From JANQGG01 sp964642175 (GTDB lineage Bacteria; Bacteroidota; Chlorobiia; Chlorobiales; Chloroherpetonaceae): a stretch of 64,000 nucleotides of DNA. The stretch spans positions 1 to 64,000 of the forward strand of contig CAZXOK010000005.1 in the NCBI GenBank assembly GCA_964642175.1. The letters are read 5' to 3'. Numbering within the stretch: position 1 is the stretch's first letter; the number at the start of each line of letters is the position of its first letter. A program made the translations under genes and the position numbers. Positions 53,052-61,714 of the stretch are shown piece after piece. The notes under the pieces are model-generated. The model saw only the letters and a list, made by a program, of their open reading frames with translations. It did not search any database and was not told the DNA's origin.

Positions 53052-53672
53052 ATGGATACCCTTCAAGCCATTTACAAACGCAGGGCTATCAAACATTTCG
53101 ATCCGGATCACACCATGAGTAAAGAGGAGATCAATACCCTCTTAGAAGCCACCATCCAGTCACCCACCAGTTTTAATATCCAGCATTGGCGTCTGGTGCT
53201 TTTAAATGATCCCGACCTGCGCAGTAAGATCAGAAAAGAGTATGGCAATGATCAGGCTCAACTTACAGATGCCTCGCTCCTGGTCTTATTTACCGCCGAT
53301 GTAATGGCCTGGAAGAAAAATCCTGAACGCTACTGGCAGCATGCCCCTGAAGAGATTAAGGATATTCTGGTGCAGTGGATCTACCCCTTCCATGAAGGCC
53401 GGGAGTGGCTGCAACGCGATGAAGCCCAGCGCTCAATTGGTATGGCCATGCAAACCCTGATGCTGGCGGCTGAGAACATGGGATACCAGTCGTGCCCGAT
53501 GATCGGTTTTGATCTTGATAAAGTGGCTGAACTGATCCACCTTCCTGAGGATCATGTGATGGGGCCCATGGTGGCTGTCGGGAAGAGCATCAAAGAAGCC
53601 TGGCCAAAACCCGGACAGTTACCGCTTAAGGAAATTGTGGTAGAAAATGCATTTATTAACCCGGTGCTATGA
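53052..53672 (+). CDS. nitroreductase-family flavoprotein
   Basis: A 206-residue FMN-dependent NAD(P)H oxidoreductase. Motifs: KRRAIKHFDPDHTMSKEEI (FMN phosphate contact), SPTSFNIQHWRLVLLNDPDL and the C-terminal GPMVAVGKSIKEAWPKPGQLP. These enzymes reduce quinones, nitro-compounds or enals. It lies next to the VOC gene and close to an efflux operon, a setting typical of xenobiotic response. No unusual residues were noted. Confidence 0.9.
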   Translation: MDTLQAIYKRRAIKHFDPDHTMSKEEINTLLEATIQSPTSFNIQHWRLVLLNDPDLRSKIRKEYGNDQAQLTDASLLVLFTADVMAWKKNPERYWQHAPEEIKDILVQWIYPFHEGREWLQRDEAQRSIGMAMQTLMLAAENMGYQSCPMIGFDLDKVAELIHLPEDHVMGPMVAVGKSIKEAWPKPGQLPLKEIVVENAFINPVL

Positions 53673-53723
53673 TAATTGTATTATAATTTGTTACATATTT
53701 CAAAAACAGTGTTTTCTAGAGTT

Positions 53724-53761
53724 GGTTGTTGAGAGTTTGCTGAGCTTGCCGAAGTACAACC
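53724..53761 (+). repeat. dispersed hairpin repeat, copy C
   Basis: The core TTTGCTGAGCTTGCCGAAG is flanked by GGTTGT (53724-53729) and ACAACC (53756-53761), which are complementary to each other and different from the stems of copies A and B. Confidence 0.6.
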
Positions 53762-53799
53762 GAAACAACAACGAAAGGAAAATAATCGCTAAAATCGGC

Positions 53800-53847
53800 A
53801 TTTCGGCAAGCTCAATGACCGATTTCGGCAAGCTCAATGACCGATTT
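53800..53847 (-). repeat. inverted copy of the 22-bp tandem repeat
   Basis: One full 22-bp unit (53818-53839) and two partial units (53800-53817 and 53840-53847) are the exact reverse complement of the 8060-8143 unit, about 45 kb away. The stretch 53673-54097 otherwise holds copy C of the hairpin repeat and a terminator, but no gene. Confidence 0.8.
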
Positions 53848-53938
53848 TTAAAACACTTTAACGATTCGGATTCCTAAACAATGCCCACCGGATTAATACT
53901 TAAAAAAAGTGCATTTCATCTTCTTAGGATTATAGCTT

Positions 53939-53973
53939 AAAACCGCCTTTTTTCAGTAAGGCGGTTTTTTTAA
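53939..53973 (+). terminator. intrinsic terminator
   Basis: AAAACCGCCTT (53939-53949) pairs with AAGGCGGTTTT (53958-53968), followed by more T residues. It is 267 bp after the nitroreductase stop, so the transcript would include both repeats; it also insulates the next gene. Confidence 0.7.
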
Positions 53974-54097
53974 GTCGTTCTTATCCCCATCATTATCAAT
54001 TCACGTTAAAAACTGAAAAATGCTATCTTGTGAATGCAATATGTTGTTCATGAGACACAGGACTCACTTTCTCAATCATAAACACACAAGACCTGAT

Positions 54098-54832
54098 ATG
54101 GGAAAACTTATTGCCGGTTTGCTGCTCGGATGCTTAATTGCCGGTTTAGCCTTCTTTTTTGGTTACAGCTTCAAGGAAACAGTTGTGGCAACAAAATTTG
54201 AATTTTCCTCAAAGCTTGAATCTGAAACTAAACTCGGTGTTTCATATTCAGATTTATCAACCATTGTTGAAGTATGCCCAAATCACGACTGGCTGGTTTT
54301 TCAGGGAAAAGGTCGCATTTTACTCTATGCTTCAAACCGCTATCATTATTCGCTGAATTGGGATCCCAAAAAAGACATCTTGCCTCAAAAAAGTCCAAAA
54401 CAAGACGATTTATGGGATTTAAAGGTTACGGTCAAAGACATTGAGATCACCATGGATCCTGATCCAAAAATTGATGCTTACATTATCGACAGAAGTGTTT
54501 TTGTTGACGAGTACGAGGAGATCTATTTATTGAAAGAAGGCTTGTTTAAACGCCTGGAAATTATGGCGGGAAATAAACTGCACACTAAAAATGGCAGAGC
54601 ATCCCTCACTCGAGCCATTAAAAGTCATATTTACCAGATCTATTCTTCAGAAAAAACCCGAATTGGTAACATAGCGGTCACTTATTCAGACACCGCGTTT
54701 CCTGCGTTTGTTGAGTACAACGACTATAAATTCGACAACGAATGCACTAAAAAGCTTTTAAGTATAGGGGATACCGAAAAAGAAAAGCCGGGCCTTCTGT
54801 TACCTGAAACGATCCGAATATTCCAATGGTAG
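54098..54832 (+). CDS. membrane-anchored protein of unknown function (DUF4230-like)
   Basis: About 244 residues from the ATG at 54098 (MGKLIAGLLLGCLIAGLAFFFGYSF); the frame is open 26 codons further upstream, but that part is not hydrophobic and lacks a ribosome site. One N-terminal membrane anchor is followed by an exported beta-rich domain (KLGVSYSDLSTIVEV, VKDIEITMDPDPKIDAYI) and a long helix (LTRAIKSHIYQIYSS). The overall pattern (anchor, then an SPFH-like beta/alpha region) recalls DUF4230 proteins, but I am not certain. It appears to be a single gene ending at the shared terminator with fumC. Confidence 0.7.
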   Translation: MGKLIAGLLLGCLIAGLAFFFGYSFKETVVATKFEFSSKLESETKLGVSYSDLSTIVEVCPNHDWLVFQGKGRILLYASNRYHYSLNWDPKKDILPQKSPKQDDLWDLKVTVKDIEITMDPDPKIDAYIIDRSVFVDEYEEIYLLKEGLFKRLEIMAGNKLHTKNGRASLTRAIKSHIYQIYSSEKTRIGNIAVTYSDTAFPAFVEYNDYKFDNECTKKLLSIGDTEKEKPGLLLPETIRIFQW

Positions 54833-54881
54833 CGTGGTTCATACTCCCAACTCAGCGTAATCTTTTACCGGAAAACACAAT

Positions 54882-54917
54882 AAAAAAGCTGCCTCTTAAA
54901 GTGAGACGGCTTTTTTA
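54882..54917. terminator. probable bidirectional terminator
   Basis: AAAAAAGCTGCCTC (54883-54896) pairs imperfectly (one mismatch, one G-U) with GAGACGGCTTTTTT (54903-54916). It lies between the convergent anchored-protein gene and fumC. Confidence 0.65.
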
Positions 54918-54937
54918 AATAATTGTACCTCAAGAGT

Positions 54938-56326
54938 TTATTTCTGAATACCGCCTTCGGTCAGTTTTCTCGGTTCCAGAAGCTTTTCAAGTTCTTCTCT
55001 TGAAAGATCGGTTTCCTCTTCGGCTACATCCAGAACCGGACGGCTTTCTTTGTAGGCTTTCTTGGCAATATCAGCCGCTTTCAGATACCCGATAATCGGA
55101 TTGAGTGCAGTCACCAAAATCGGGTTCTTTGAAAGGGGTTCTTCAATATTATCCTCACGCACAGTAAAAGTAGCGATGGCTTTATCTGCTAAAAGTCCGG
55201 CAATATTACCCAGAATTTCGATGCTTTGCAGCAGGTTGTAACCGATTACCGGCAGCATCACATTCAACTGGAAATTACCGGCCTGGCCACCTACCGTTAT
55301 GGTGGTATCGTTACCGATAACCTGGGCAACAACCATGGCTGCCGCTTCCGGGATCACCGGATTCACCTTACCGGGCATAATGCTGCTTCCGGGCTGAAGC
55401 GCCTGCAACTCAATTTCGCCTAAGCCGGCCAGCGGGCCGCTGTTCATCCAGCGCAAGTCGTTGGCAATTTTCATAATGCTTACCGCTACAACTTTTAACT
55501 GGCCCGAAAGCTCAACAGATGTATCCTGCGAGCTGATACCTTCAAAGAAATTTTCATTGGGCACCAGGTCCAGCCCGGTAAAACCACTAAGCTCTTTGGC
55601 AAAAAGTCCGGCAAAATCGGGATGGGCGTTAATGCCTGTTCCAACAGCGGTGCCTCCCTGGGCCAGTTTATGCAGGCGGTTTTGGGTTGATTCCAGGCGC
55701 GCGATCCCGCTTTTAAGCTGGGCCGCCCAGCCATGAAGCTCCTGGCTCATACGAACCGGCATGGCATCCATTAAATGGGTTCGGCCGGTTTTGGTGTATT
55801 GATCAACTTCTCCGGCTTTCTTCTCAATAACTTCAACCAGGTAGCTTAACGATGGCAATAATTCTTCCTTTAACTGGATGGCCGCACTCAGATGGATCGC
55901 TGTCGGGATTACATCGTTACTGCTTTGACCCATATTCACATGATCGTTGGGGCTGACTTTCTGGCCCGAAATCTTTGAGGCCAGTGTAGCCAACACTTCA
56001 TTGGTGTTCATATTGGTACTGGTACCTGAACCGGTCTGAAATACATCTACCGGGAACTGGGTTTCATGCTGGCCGTCAATCACTTCATCGCAGGCGTTCA
56101 TAATCGCCTCACCGATAACCGGATCGAGATCGGCAATCTGCATATTTACTTTGGCAGCTGCTTTTTTGATCAATCCAACGGCTTTAATAAAGGATTGCGG
56201 CATACGAAGCCCGCTTACCGGGAAATTTTGAACAGCCCGTTGGGTTTGAGCCGCATATAACGCCTCTACCGGCACGGCCAGTTCGCCCATACTGTCGGTT
56301 TCAATTCTGATTTTACTCTCACTCAT
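54938..56326 (-). CDS. fumC: class II fumarate hydratase
   Basis: Oxygen-stable fumarase of the TCA cycle (fumarate + water to malate), a homotetramer in the cytoplasm. The start chosen is the ATG at 56324-56326 (MSESKIRIETDSMGEL), giving 462 residues; 28 more codons are open upstream but are atypical. Signatures: TGRTHLMDAMPVR, the superfamily loop GSSIMPGKVNP with the catalytic serine, and the substrate-site region SSNDVIPTAIH. Monocistronic, with a terminator downstream. The other TCA gene in the window is sucD. Confidence 0.95.
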   Translation of the reverse strand: MSESKIRIETDSMGELAVPVEALYAAQTQRAVQNFPVSGLRMPQSFIKAVGLIKKAAAKVNMQIADLDPVIGEAIMNACDEVIDGQHETQFPVDVFQTGSGTSTNMNTNEVLATLASKISGQKVSPNDHVNMGQSSNDVIPTAIHLSAAIQLKEELLPSLSYLVEVIEKKAGEVDQYTKTGRTHLMDAMPVRMSQELHGWAAQLKSGIARLESTQNRLHKLAQGGTAVGTGINAHPDFAGLFAKELSGFTGLDLVPNENFFEGISSQDTSVELSGQLKVVAVSIMKIANDLRWMNSGPLAGLGEIELQALQPGSSIMPGKVNPVIPEAAAMVVAQVIGNDTTITVGGQAGNFQLNVMLPVIGYNLLQSIEILGNIAGLLADKAIATFTVREDNIEEPLSKNPILVTALNPIIGYLKAADIAKKAYKESRPVLDVAEEETDLSREELEKLLEPRKLTEGGIQK

Positions 56327-56566
56327 AAACAATCTATGATTTTGTTTTTTAAAGTGGAAATGTAAAGAATTGGAATGAAAAAACATGTCAATAACGTATT
56401 TATATACCAAATCTTAAACTTAGAGAAATATATAAATACCTGAGGTTTTACAATTTCTTAACTGGTTTTTTCCAGGTACTTTTTTACATTACCTGAATAG
56501 GGTATTGAAAAATATAAACATTTATAAGCTAAACCTGGGTTGTATGTTTAGCTATCCCATTTTTCT

Positions 56567-57334
56567 ATGAGAAAAGTCCCAAATAACAGTGATGAATATC
56601 GATTTGATGAGGCGCGATCATTTAACAAGTCTGATGAGTCTTCTGTAAGTCAACGTGCCAGCGGCACCAAGCAACGAACCAGGATTAAGGCCATGCCTCC
56701 AAACGGACGTAATGCAGCGATATTATTTACATGCTCGCCATCAAAAGAGCAAAAACGCTTTTCACCACTGCTCCCAAAAGAAGCCAACCAGGAAATTGCA
56801 GCAAATCTTCTGCTTCAGGCCTTAACTAAGCTTCATGAATTTTCCCAAAGTGACGATTTCGACTTGATTATCGTCAGTGATAACGGCTTTAACACCAACC
56901 TGGCTACACGGTTCAAAGGTCGCTTTTTATTACACCGGGGACGCACATTTATGCAACGCATCGGCAATGCCCTGAAAGACGGCTTTTTACTGGGTTATGA
57001 AAAGATCACCCTGGTGGGTAACGACTGCCCGCTTCTGTCCAATAACGATTTTATCAAATCCTTCAGATATATCACCGACTCCTCAGTGGTGTTTGGCCCG
57101 GCAAAAGATGGAGGTATCTACCTGGTCGGTTTGCCCAGAAACATCATGGGCGCTAATATCCCACTTGAAAAACTACCCTGGCGTTCACATGATATCATGA
57201 ACGATCTGATTTCGTGCTTCACGTCCAATAATTACGACGCCATGTTGCTGCGCGAAAAAGAAGATCTGGATAACATTGCGGATTTAGCCAATTTTATCCA
57301 TACCTTCGATAGTAGCGACGATTCGTATCTATAA
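56567..57334 (+). CDS. DUF2064 (TIGR04282) putative glycosyltransferase/nucleotidyltransferase
   Basis: A 255-residue protein. After a ~45-residue polar N-terminal segment it has a GT-A-like nucleotide-binding fold of the DUF2064 family: AAILFTCSPSKEQKRF, ITLVGNDCPLLSNNDFIKSF (Asp motif) and VVFGPAKDGGIYLVGL, near the C-terminus WRSHDIMNDL. Related to CofC-type transferases; function unknown. The family often sits beside glycosyltransferases, but here its neighbour is a DUF192 lipoprotein gene, 25 bp downstream on the same strand. Confidence 0.8.
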   Translation: MRKVPNNSDEYRFDEARSFNKSDESSVSQRASGTKQRTRIKAMPPNGRNAAILFTCSPSKEQKRFSPLLPKEANQEIAANLLLQALTKLHEFSQSDDFDLIIVSDNGFNTNLATRFKGRFLLHRGRTFMQRIGNALKDGFLLGYEKITLVGNDCPLLSNNDFIKSFRYITDSSVVFGPAKDGGIYLVGLPRNIMGANIPLEKLPWRSHDIMNDLISCFTSNNYDAMLLREKEDLDNIADLANFIHTFDSSDDSYL

Positions 57335-57359
57335 TCTCAAGCCTTTATTTCCATTCCTT

Positions 57360-57839
57360 ATGGTTCGCTTGTTTCGTATTGCCATAATTGGCTTTGTTAT
57401 TCTTCAACTTTCGGCTTTTGGCTGCAAAACCCAGGAGACAAATCCGAAAGAAAGTAATGGCTTTGAAAATACGGTAGTCAAGAATGGCCTGAGAAAACTT
57501 ACCATTGATACTTTAGAGATTTGGGTAGAAATTGCAGCTACAGATGAGAAACGCCGGAAAGGCTTAATGTGGCGCGATGAACTGCCGGAAAATCAGGGCA
57601 TGTTGTTTGTTTTTCCGAATCCCGAGATCCAATCGTTCTGGATGCGTAATACCTATATCCCCCTGGATATCGCCTATATAGATGAAAATTGGATCATCTC
57701 AGACATCCTCCAAATGGAACCATTAACAGACTCCATACAATACGAATCATCCAGACCTGTGCCTTATGCCCTTGAGATGAACCAGGGGTGGTTTGCTTCT
57801 CACAACATTTCGGTTGGCGATAAAGTGAGTTTGCAGTAA
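57360..57839 (+). CDS. DUF192 lipoprotein
   Basis: A 159-residue exported protein with signal VILQLSAFGCKTQ (lipobox cysteine near residue 22) and a DUF192 domain (~55-155): RRKGLMWRDELPENQGMLFV, SFWMRNTYIPLDIAYID, VPYALEMNQGWF. Structures of the family are beta-barrels with unknown ligands. It probably shares a transcript with the DUF2064 gene and is convergent with ridA, 7 bp away. Confidence 0.87.
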   Translation: MVRLFRIAIIGFVILQLSAFGCKTQETNPKESNGFENTVVKNGLRKLTIDTLEIWVEIAATDEKRRKGLMWRDELPENQGMLFVFPNPEIQSFWMRNTYIPLDIAYIDENWIISDILQMEPLTDSIQYESSRPVPYALEMNQGWFASHNISVGDKVSLQ

Positions 57840-57845
57840 GCTGGC

Positions 57846-58313
57846 TCAGGCCTTTAATTTTGCCACCACTTCCAGCTCAACTGAGGCATTGATCGGTAAC
57901 TCTGCCACCCCGATAGCACTGCGGGTATGTTTGCCTTTTTCTCCAAAAACCTCACCAATCAGTTCCGAGGCGCCATTTGCTACATAAGGTTGGGCATGAA
58001 ACCCTGGCGCGCTGGCCACATAAACCGAAATTTTCACAATTTGCTCAACATTCTCCAATGAACCAGCCACTTGTTTTATAGCAGCCAGGGTATTTAAGGT
58101 AGCAACTCTGGCGGCTTGTTTCACCTGGTCTTTATTGGAGTCATCAGCTTTGCCCTCGCCGCCCGGCTTTACCAACTTGCCTTCTGATAAGGGAAGCTGT
58201 CCCGATGTGTAAATCCATTCCCCTACTTTCAAAGCCGGGATGTAATGGCCTAACGGGGTGGCCGGTACAGGTAGTTCAAGCCCGATTTGCTGTAATTTGT
58301 CTTCAGGATTCAT
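57846..58313 (-). CDS. RidA-family enamine/imine deaminase
   Basis: A 155-residue RidA/YjgF-family protein. The start chosen is the ATG at 58311-58313 with an AAGGAG ribosome site; the frame is open much further upstream but there overlaps the AIM24 gene and is not coding-like. Motifs: WIYTSGQLPL, ARVATLNTLAAIKQVAGSLENV and HTRSAIGVAELPINASVELEVVA (in part; the key Arg is in TRSAIG). RidA hydrolyses reactive enamines made by PLP enzymes. It is the last gene of the speDE-AIM24-ridA operon, one base after the AIM24 stop. Confidence 0.9.
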   Translation of the reverse strand: MNPEDKLQQIGLELPVPATPLGHYIPALKVGEWIYTSGQLPLSEGKLVKPGGEGKADDSNKDQVKQAARVATLNTLAAIKQVAGSLENVEQIVKISVYVASAPGFHAQPYVANGASELIGEVFGEKGKHTRSAIGVAELPINASVELEVVAKLKA

Positions 58314-58314
58314 C

Positions 58315-59031
58315 TTAATCTCCTTCTCCGGTTTGGGTTGGCACAGCCGCCACAATCCGATCGACCAATCGAGAGAATGGCAGGCTTTGAAGAAATATGG
58401 TGCCCGGTCCTTTAACGGTTGCCATAAAGAGGCCTTCTCCGCCAAATAAGGCATTTTTAAAACCCCCAACAAACTCAATATCATACCGCACCGAGGTCTC
58501 CAGGCCAACCAGACAACCCGTATCAATGCGCAGGGTTTCTCCGGCAGCAAGTTCACGCTTAATAATGGTGCCTCCGGCATGAATAAAAGCAAGTCCCGAA
58601 CCGGTCAGTTTTTGCAGAATAAATCCTTCACCACCGAAAAGCCCCGCGCCAAGGCGCTTGGTAAAAGCCACTTCGATATCAATGCCATTGGCCGCACACA
58701 AGAAACTATCTTTTTGACAGAGAAATGTGCCATTGTAGTTTGTAAGGTCAATCGGGATGATTTTCCCGGGGTAAGGCGCAGCAAAGGCCACATGGCGCTT
58801 GTCCTGACCCTGGTTTAAAAACGTGGTAATAAAAAAGCTCTCACCGGTAAGCATGCGTTTAAACCCTGAAAACAACCCGCCGCCCGTGTTGGTTTGCATT
58901 TTGATATCGTCTTCCATATACAGCATGGCCCCAACCTCAGCCCGAACCCCTTCATCAGGATCCAGCTCGATTTCAACCACCTGCATATCATCCCCAAAAA
59001 GTTTGTAATCTACAACATCGGCCATAGTCAT
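58315..59031 (-). CDS. AIM24/TIGR00266 family protein
   Basis: A 238-residue protein of the AIM24 family, a beta-rich fold of unknown biochemical role named after a yeast mitochondrial protein. Visible: VEIELDPDEGVRAEVGAMLY, GGGLFSGFKRMLTGESFFIT, KRLGAGLFGGEGFILQKLTG and FKNALFGGEGLFMATVKGPG, the glycine-rich repeats of the family. It lies 6 bp downstream of the spermidine-pathway fusion and 1 bp upstream of ridA. Confidence 0.88.
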   Translation of the reverse strand: MTMADVVDYKLFGDDMQVVEIELDPDEGVRAEVGAMLYMEDDIKMQTNTGGGLFSGFKRMLTGESFFITTFLNQGQDKRHVAFAAPYPGKIIPIDLTNYNGTFLCQKDSFLCAANGIDIEVAFTKRLGAGLFGGEGFILQKLTGSGLAFIHAGGTIIKRELAAGETLRIDTGCLVGLETSVRYDIEFVGGFKNALFGGEGLFMATVKGPGTIFLQSLPFSRLVDRIVAAVPTQTGEGD

Positions 59032-59037
59032 ATAAAT

Positions 59038-60351
59038 TTAGAGGTTTTCTACCGGTACACTTTCCTGGAGCAATTCGGTTACAAAGTTCGGCAAGGCAAA
59101 GGCTCCTTTATGTACACCTGGATTGTAATATTTAAGATTATGCTCATCTACAAATGCCTGGGCAAGAGTTTCATCAAAAGCATCTGTTGGATGGGCTTTT
59201 CCCTTTGAGCTGTAGGAAAAGCTCCACATCCCGGAAGTATAGGTTGGAATAAAGGCCAGGTAACAATGAACCTGGCTTTCGCCAAAGATTTTTTTGTAAA
59301 GTTGAAACAATGCCTGAAAAGTCCTGACATTCATACGGGGCGATTCACTTTGGGTTACCATCATCCCGTCATCGCTTAAAATACGATGCACATGTCGGTA
59401 GAACTCTTCGGTAAACAAGCCTTCATTGGGGCCAACCGGATCGGAAGAGTCCACGATTACCAGGTCGAAGGCTTTATCAGGTGAGTTCAACACATATTTC
59501 ACGCCATCTTCTATTTTAAGATCAAGCTTGGGATTTTCGAACTCGCAGGCAAGGGTTGGCATAAACTCCCGGCAGGCTTCAACAACCAGGCCATCAATTT
59601 CTACCATTACCACTTCTTCAACCGAGTCGTGCCTGAGCAATTCCCTTACCGTACCGCCATCACCACCGCCAATTACCAACACGCGTTTGGGATTCGGATG
59701 GGTGAGCATGGGCACATGCGTAATCATTTCATGATACACATATTCATCCTGCTCAGTGCACATCACCAGCCCATCGATAGCCAGCATTCTGCCATAGGCA
59801 AATGTTTCATAGACTTCGACCCGCTGATAGGGTGATTTTTGCCGGTAAAGGACATCTCCGGTATGGCGCAGCGAAAGTGCAAAGTTGTGGCCTTTTTCGG
59901 TAAACCAGATGTTGCGTGCGTATTGAGCGGAGTACTGATACTCCCGTTCGGGATCTTCTTCACCAAAAACCGGCAACTTATGCCGCTTGGTCAGAAGATT
60001 TTCCTGTCCGCGGCGCAATTCCATGGTCGAGCCATTCTGGGCTTTCAGGCTCACTTTTAACGATTTATAGGCTGCCCAGGGATCAACTGTATCGCCACAT
60101 GAAAAAATATCCACCGAGGCATAGCCGTATTCCGGCCAGGTGTGAATGGAAAGATGACTTTCCTGGATAACCACCACTCCGGAAACCCCGTAAGGTGAAA
60201 AATGATGAAAACTGGTGTTTATAATGGTTGCATTGGCCTCTTCGGCTGCCTGAACCATCGACCGCTCGATATGAACCACATCATCGAGCTCCTCTGGAGA
60301 GCAGTCATAAAACTCTACAAGAATATGCTGTCCCAAAGCGTGTTCTGCCAT
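59038..60351 (-). CDS. speDE: fused S-adenosylmethionine decarboxylase-spermidine synthase
   Basis: One 437-residue chain covers both steps of spermidine synthesis. Residues ~1-125 are a class 1b AdoMet decarboxylase: the self-cleavage site is ESHLSIHTWPE (Glu64-Ser65, Ser65 becomes pyruvoyl), with His70 and Cys85 at the spacing seen in the Thermotoga enzyme (63/68/83). Residues ~140-437 are spermidine synthase: VLVIGGGDGGTVRELLRH (decarboxy-AdoMet site), VEIDGLV and VIVDSSDPVGP (catalytic Asp). Because the cleavage occurs inside the N-domain, the alpha chain would stay attached to the synthase. Such fusions are known but uncommon. It is the first gene of an operon with AIM24 and ridA. Confidence 0.92.
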   Translation of the reverse strand: MAEHALGQHILVEFYDCSPEELDDVVHIERSMVQAAEEANATIINTSFHHFSPYGVSGVVVIQESHLSIHTWPEYGYASVDIFSCGDTVDPWAAYKSLKVSLKAQNGSTMELRRGQENLLTKRHKLPVFGEEDPEREYQYSAQYARNIWFTEKGHNFALSLRHTGDVLYRQKSPYQRVEVYETFAYGRMLAIDGLVMCTEQDEYVYHEMITHVPMLTHPNPKRVLVIGGGDGGTVRELLRHDSVEEVVMVEIDGLVVEACREFMPTLACEFENPKLDLKIEDGVKYVLNSPDKAFDLVIVDSSDPVGPNEGLFTEEFYRHVHRILSDDGMMVTQSESPRMNVRTFQALFQLYKKIFGESQVHCYLAFIPTYTSGMWSFSYSSKGKAHPTDAFDETLAQAFVDEHNLKYYNPGVHKGAFALPNFVTELLQESVPVENL

Positions 60352-60606
60352 TGAAATAAAATCTGCGAATTAAAAAAACCAACACGGTGAATTGCCCACT
60401 CACGTGCTGATTTGCGAAGAATTCTGAAATAATCTTAGACATTCAAAATATAAAAAACCATGGGGTTTTAAAAGGAAAACCCGGCTAAATTGAGCTTGCA
60501 GAACCCCCCCCCTTTCAATAAAGGGTTATACATCTCCGGATTTGCAATGCGTGTTGTTTTGTTTAGATTACCCATGACAATTTTTTATGACCAAAATGAG
60601 CTAAGT

Positions 60607-61317
60607 ATGAGCAAGTCGCAAACAACCCCAATCATATTGGACTCAATTCCATTTGAATTAAACCCTGATGATCTTATCGAGAAATTCCAACTGGAAAACT
60701 TGTCGGCAACTGAGCGTGACGAGTTTGAGCAGTTGATTCATAATGCCAGTTCCGTTGCCCGCCCCAAGGCCATGTATAAATATGCCGAAATGAGCATCCA
60801 TGATGAAAACATGGTGCAAATCGACACACAGTTGTTCCAAAGCCGAATGCTGAGTTTAAACCTCTCGGGCTTGGATGCGGTTTTCCCTTATGTGGCAACA
60901 TGCGGAGCAGAGATTGATGCTTTTTTAAGCCCATTTACAGAGAGCCCCACAGCCACCTGGGCTCATGTTATAAAAATGTCCCTGCTTTCTTCGGCTTACC
61001 GGTATCTGCTTGTTCACCTTCAGGAGATATATGGTAATCCCGGTCCCATTTCCAACATGACTCCCGGCGCCAGCGATGAAGATATCTGGCCAATTGAAGA
61101 CCTGGAAAAATTATTTCATATCCTTGGCGATACAAAGGAAACAATCGGTGTACAACATATTGCCGATTATGTGATGGAGCCTTCCGTTACAGTGGCAGGC
61201 ATTTTGTTTCCCAAAGAACAAGCTTATGTCAATTGCCAGGTTTGCCACCGTAATGATTGCAGCGAACGCGAAGCCCCGTTTGATCAAAAGCTCTGGATGG
61301 AACTCATTGAGATGTGA
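60607..61317 (+). CDS. stand-alone MetH activation-domain-like protein
   Basis: About 236 residues from the ATG at 60607 (MSKSQTTPII); starts at 60574 or 60490 in the same frame are possible but add atypical sequence. The C-terminal ~100 residues match the reactivation domain of B12-dependent methionine synthase: MTPGASDEDIWPIEDLEKLF, then ETIGVQHIADYVMEPSVTVAG and a C-terminal cysteine set (VNCQVCHRNDCSEREA) that could bind an iron-sulfur cluster. The N-terminal half resembles the matching part of such proteins. MetH itself is not nearby. It may reactivate a corrinoid protein encoded elsewhere. It stands alone between speDE and the mntA/hepT pair. Confidence 0.8.
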   Translation: MSKSQTTPIILDSIPFELNPDDLIEKFQLENLSATERDEFEQLIHNASSVARPKAMYKYAEMSIHDENMVQIDTQLFQSRMLSLNLSGLDAVFPYVATCGAEIDAFLSPFTESPTATWAHVIKMSLLSSAYRYLLVHLQEIYGNPGPISNMTPGASDEDIWPIEDLEKLFHILGDTKETIGVQHIADYVMEPSVTVAGILFPKEQAYVNCQVCHRNDCSEREAPFDQKLWMELIEM

Positions 61318-61429
61318 TAGGTTTTCGTAATGGGGTCAAACCATCAGGTAGAGAAGGATTGTTTATATCTTTTTAGATATTGAAAATATTGAATAATATC
61401 TTTCAAATAGAAAAAATTTTAAAGCATAT

Positions 61430-61714
61430 ATGAACAACGCTCAAATTGAACAAATCTGTAAAACATATGCCATTAAATCGCTTTTTTTGACCGGTTCTAT
61501 GGCAAGAGGTGAAGCCAATATCAAAAGTGATGTTGATTTAATTGTGGAGTTTGATCGAAATGACAATCCGCTTAATCAGTATATGGATGCCAAGCAAGCC
61601 TTTGAAACAGAATTTCACCGTAAAGTAGATTTAATTGAAGCCGACGCTATTAAAAATCCTTTTTTTAAAAAAAGCCTTGATGCTGATAAAGTGCTTTTGT
61701 ATGAAAAGAGATAA
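61430..61714 (+). CDS. mntA: MntA-type minimal nucleotidyltransferase antitoxin
   Basis: A 94-residue MNT-domain protein with the complete active motif GSMARGEANIKSDVDLIVEF (GS-x10-DxD). MntA-type antitoxins neutralise HEPN toxins by adding AMP to a tyrosine near the HEPN active site. The partner gene starts 14 bp before the stop of this one (61701), so the two are translationally coupled. This copy looks intact. Confidence 0.88.
   Translation: MNNAQIEQICKTYAIKSLFLTGSMARGEANIKSDVDLIVEFDRNDNPLNQYMDAKQAFETEFHRKVDLIEADAIKNPFFKKSLDADKVLLYEKR

Noticed and set aside
58314..58592. Long N-terminal extension of the RidA frame
   Set aside because: The extension lies inside the AIM24 gene in another frame, and RidA proteins start at the ATG with the AAGGAG site at 58311-58313.
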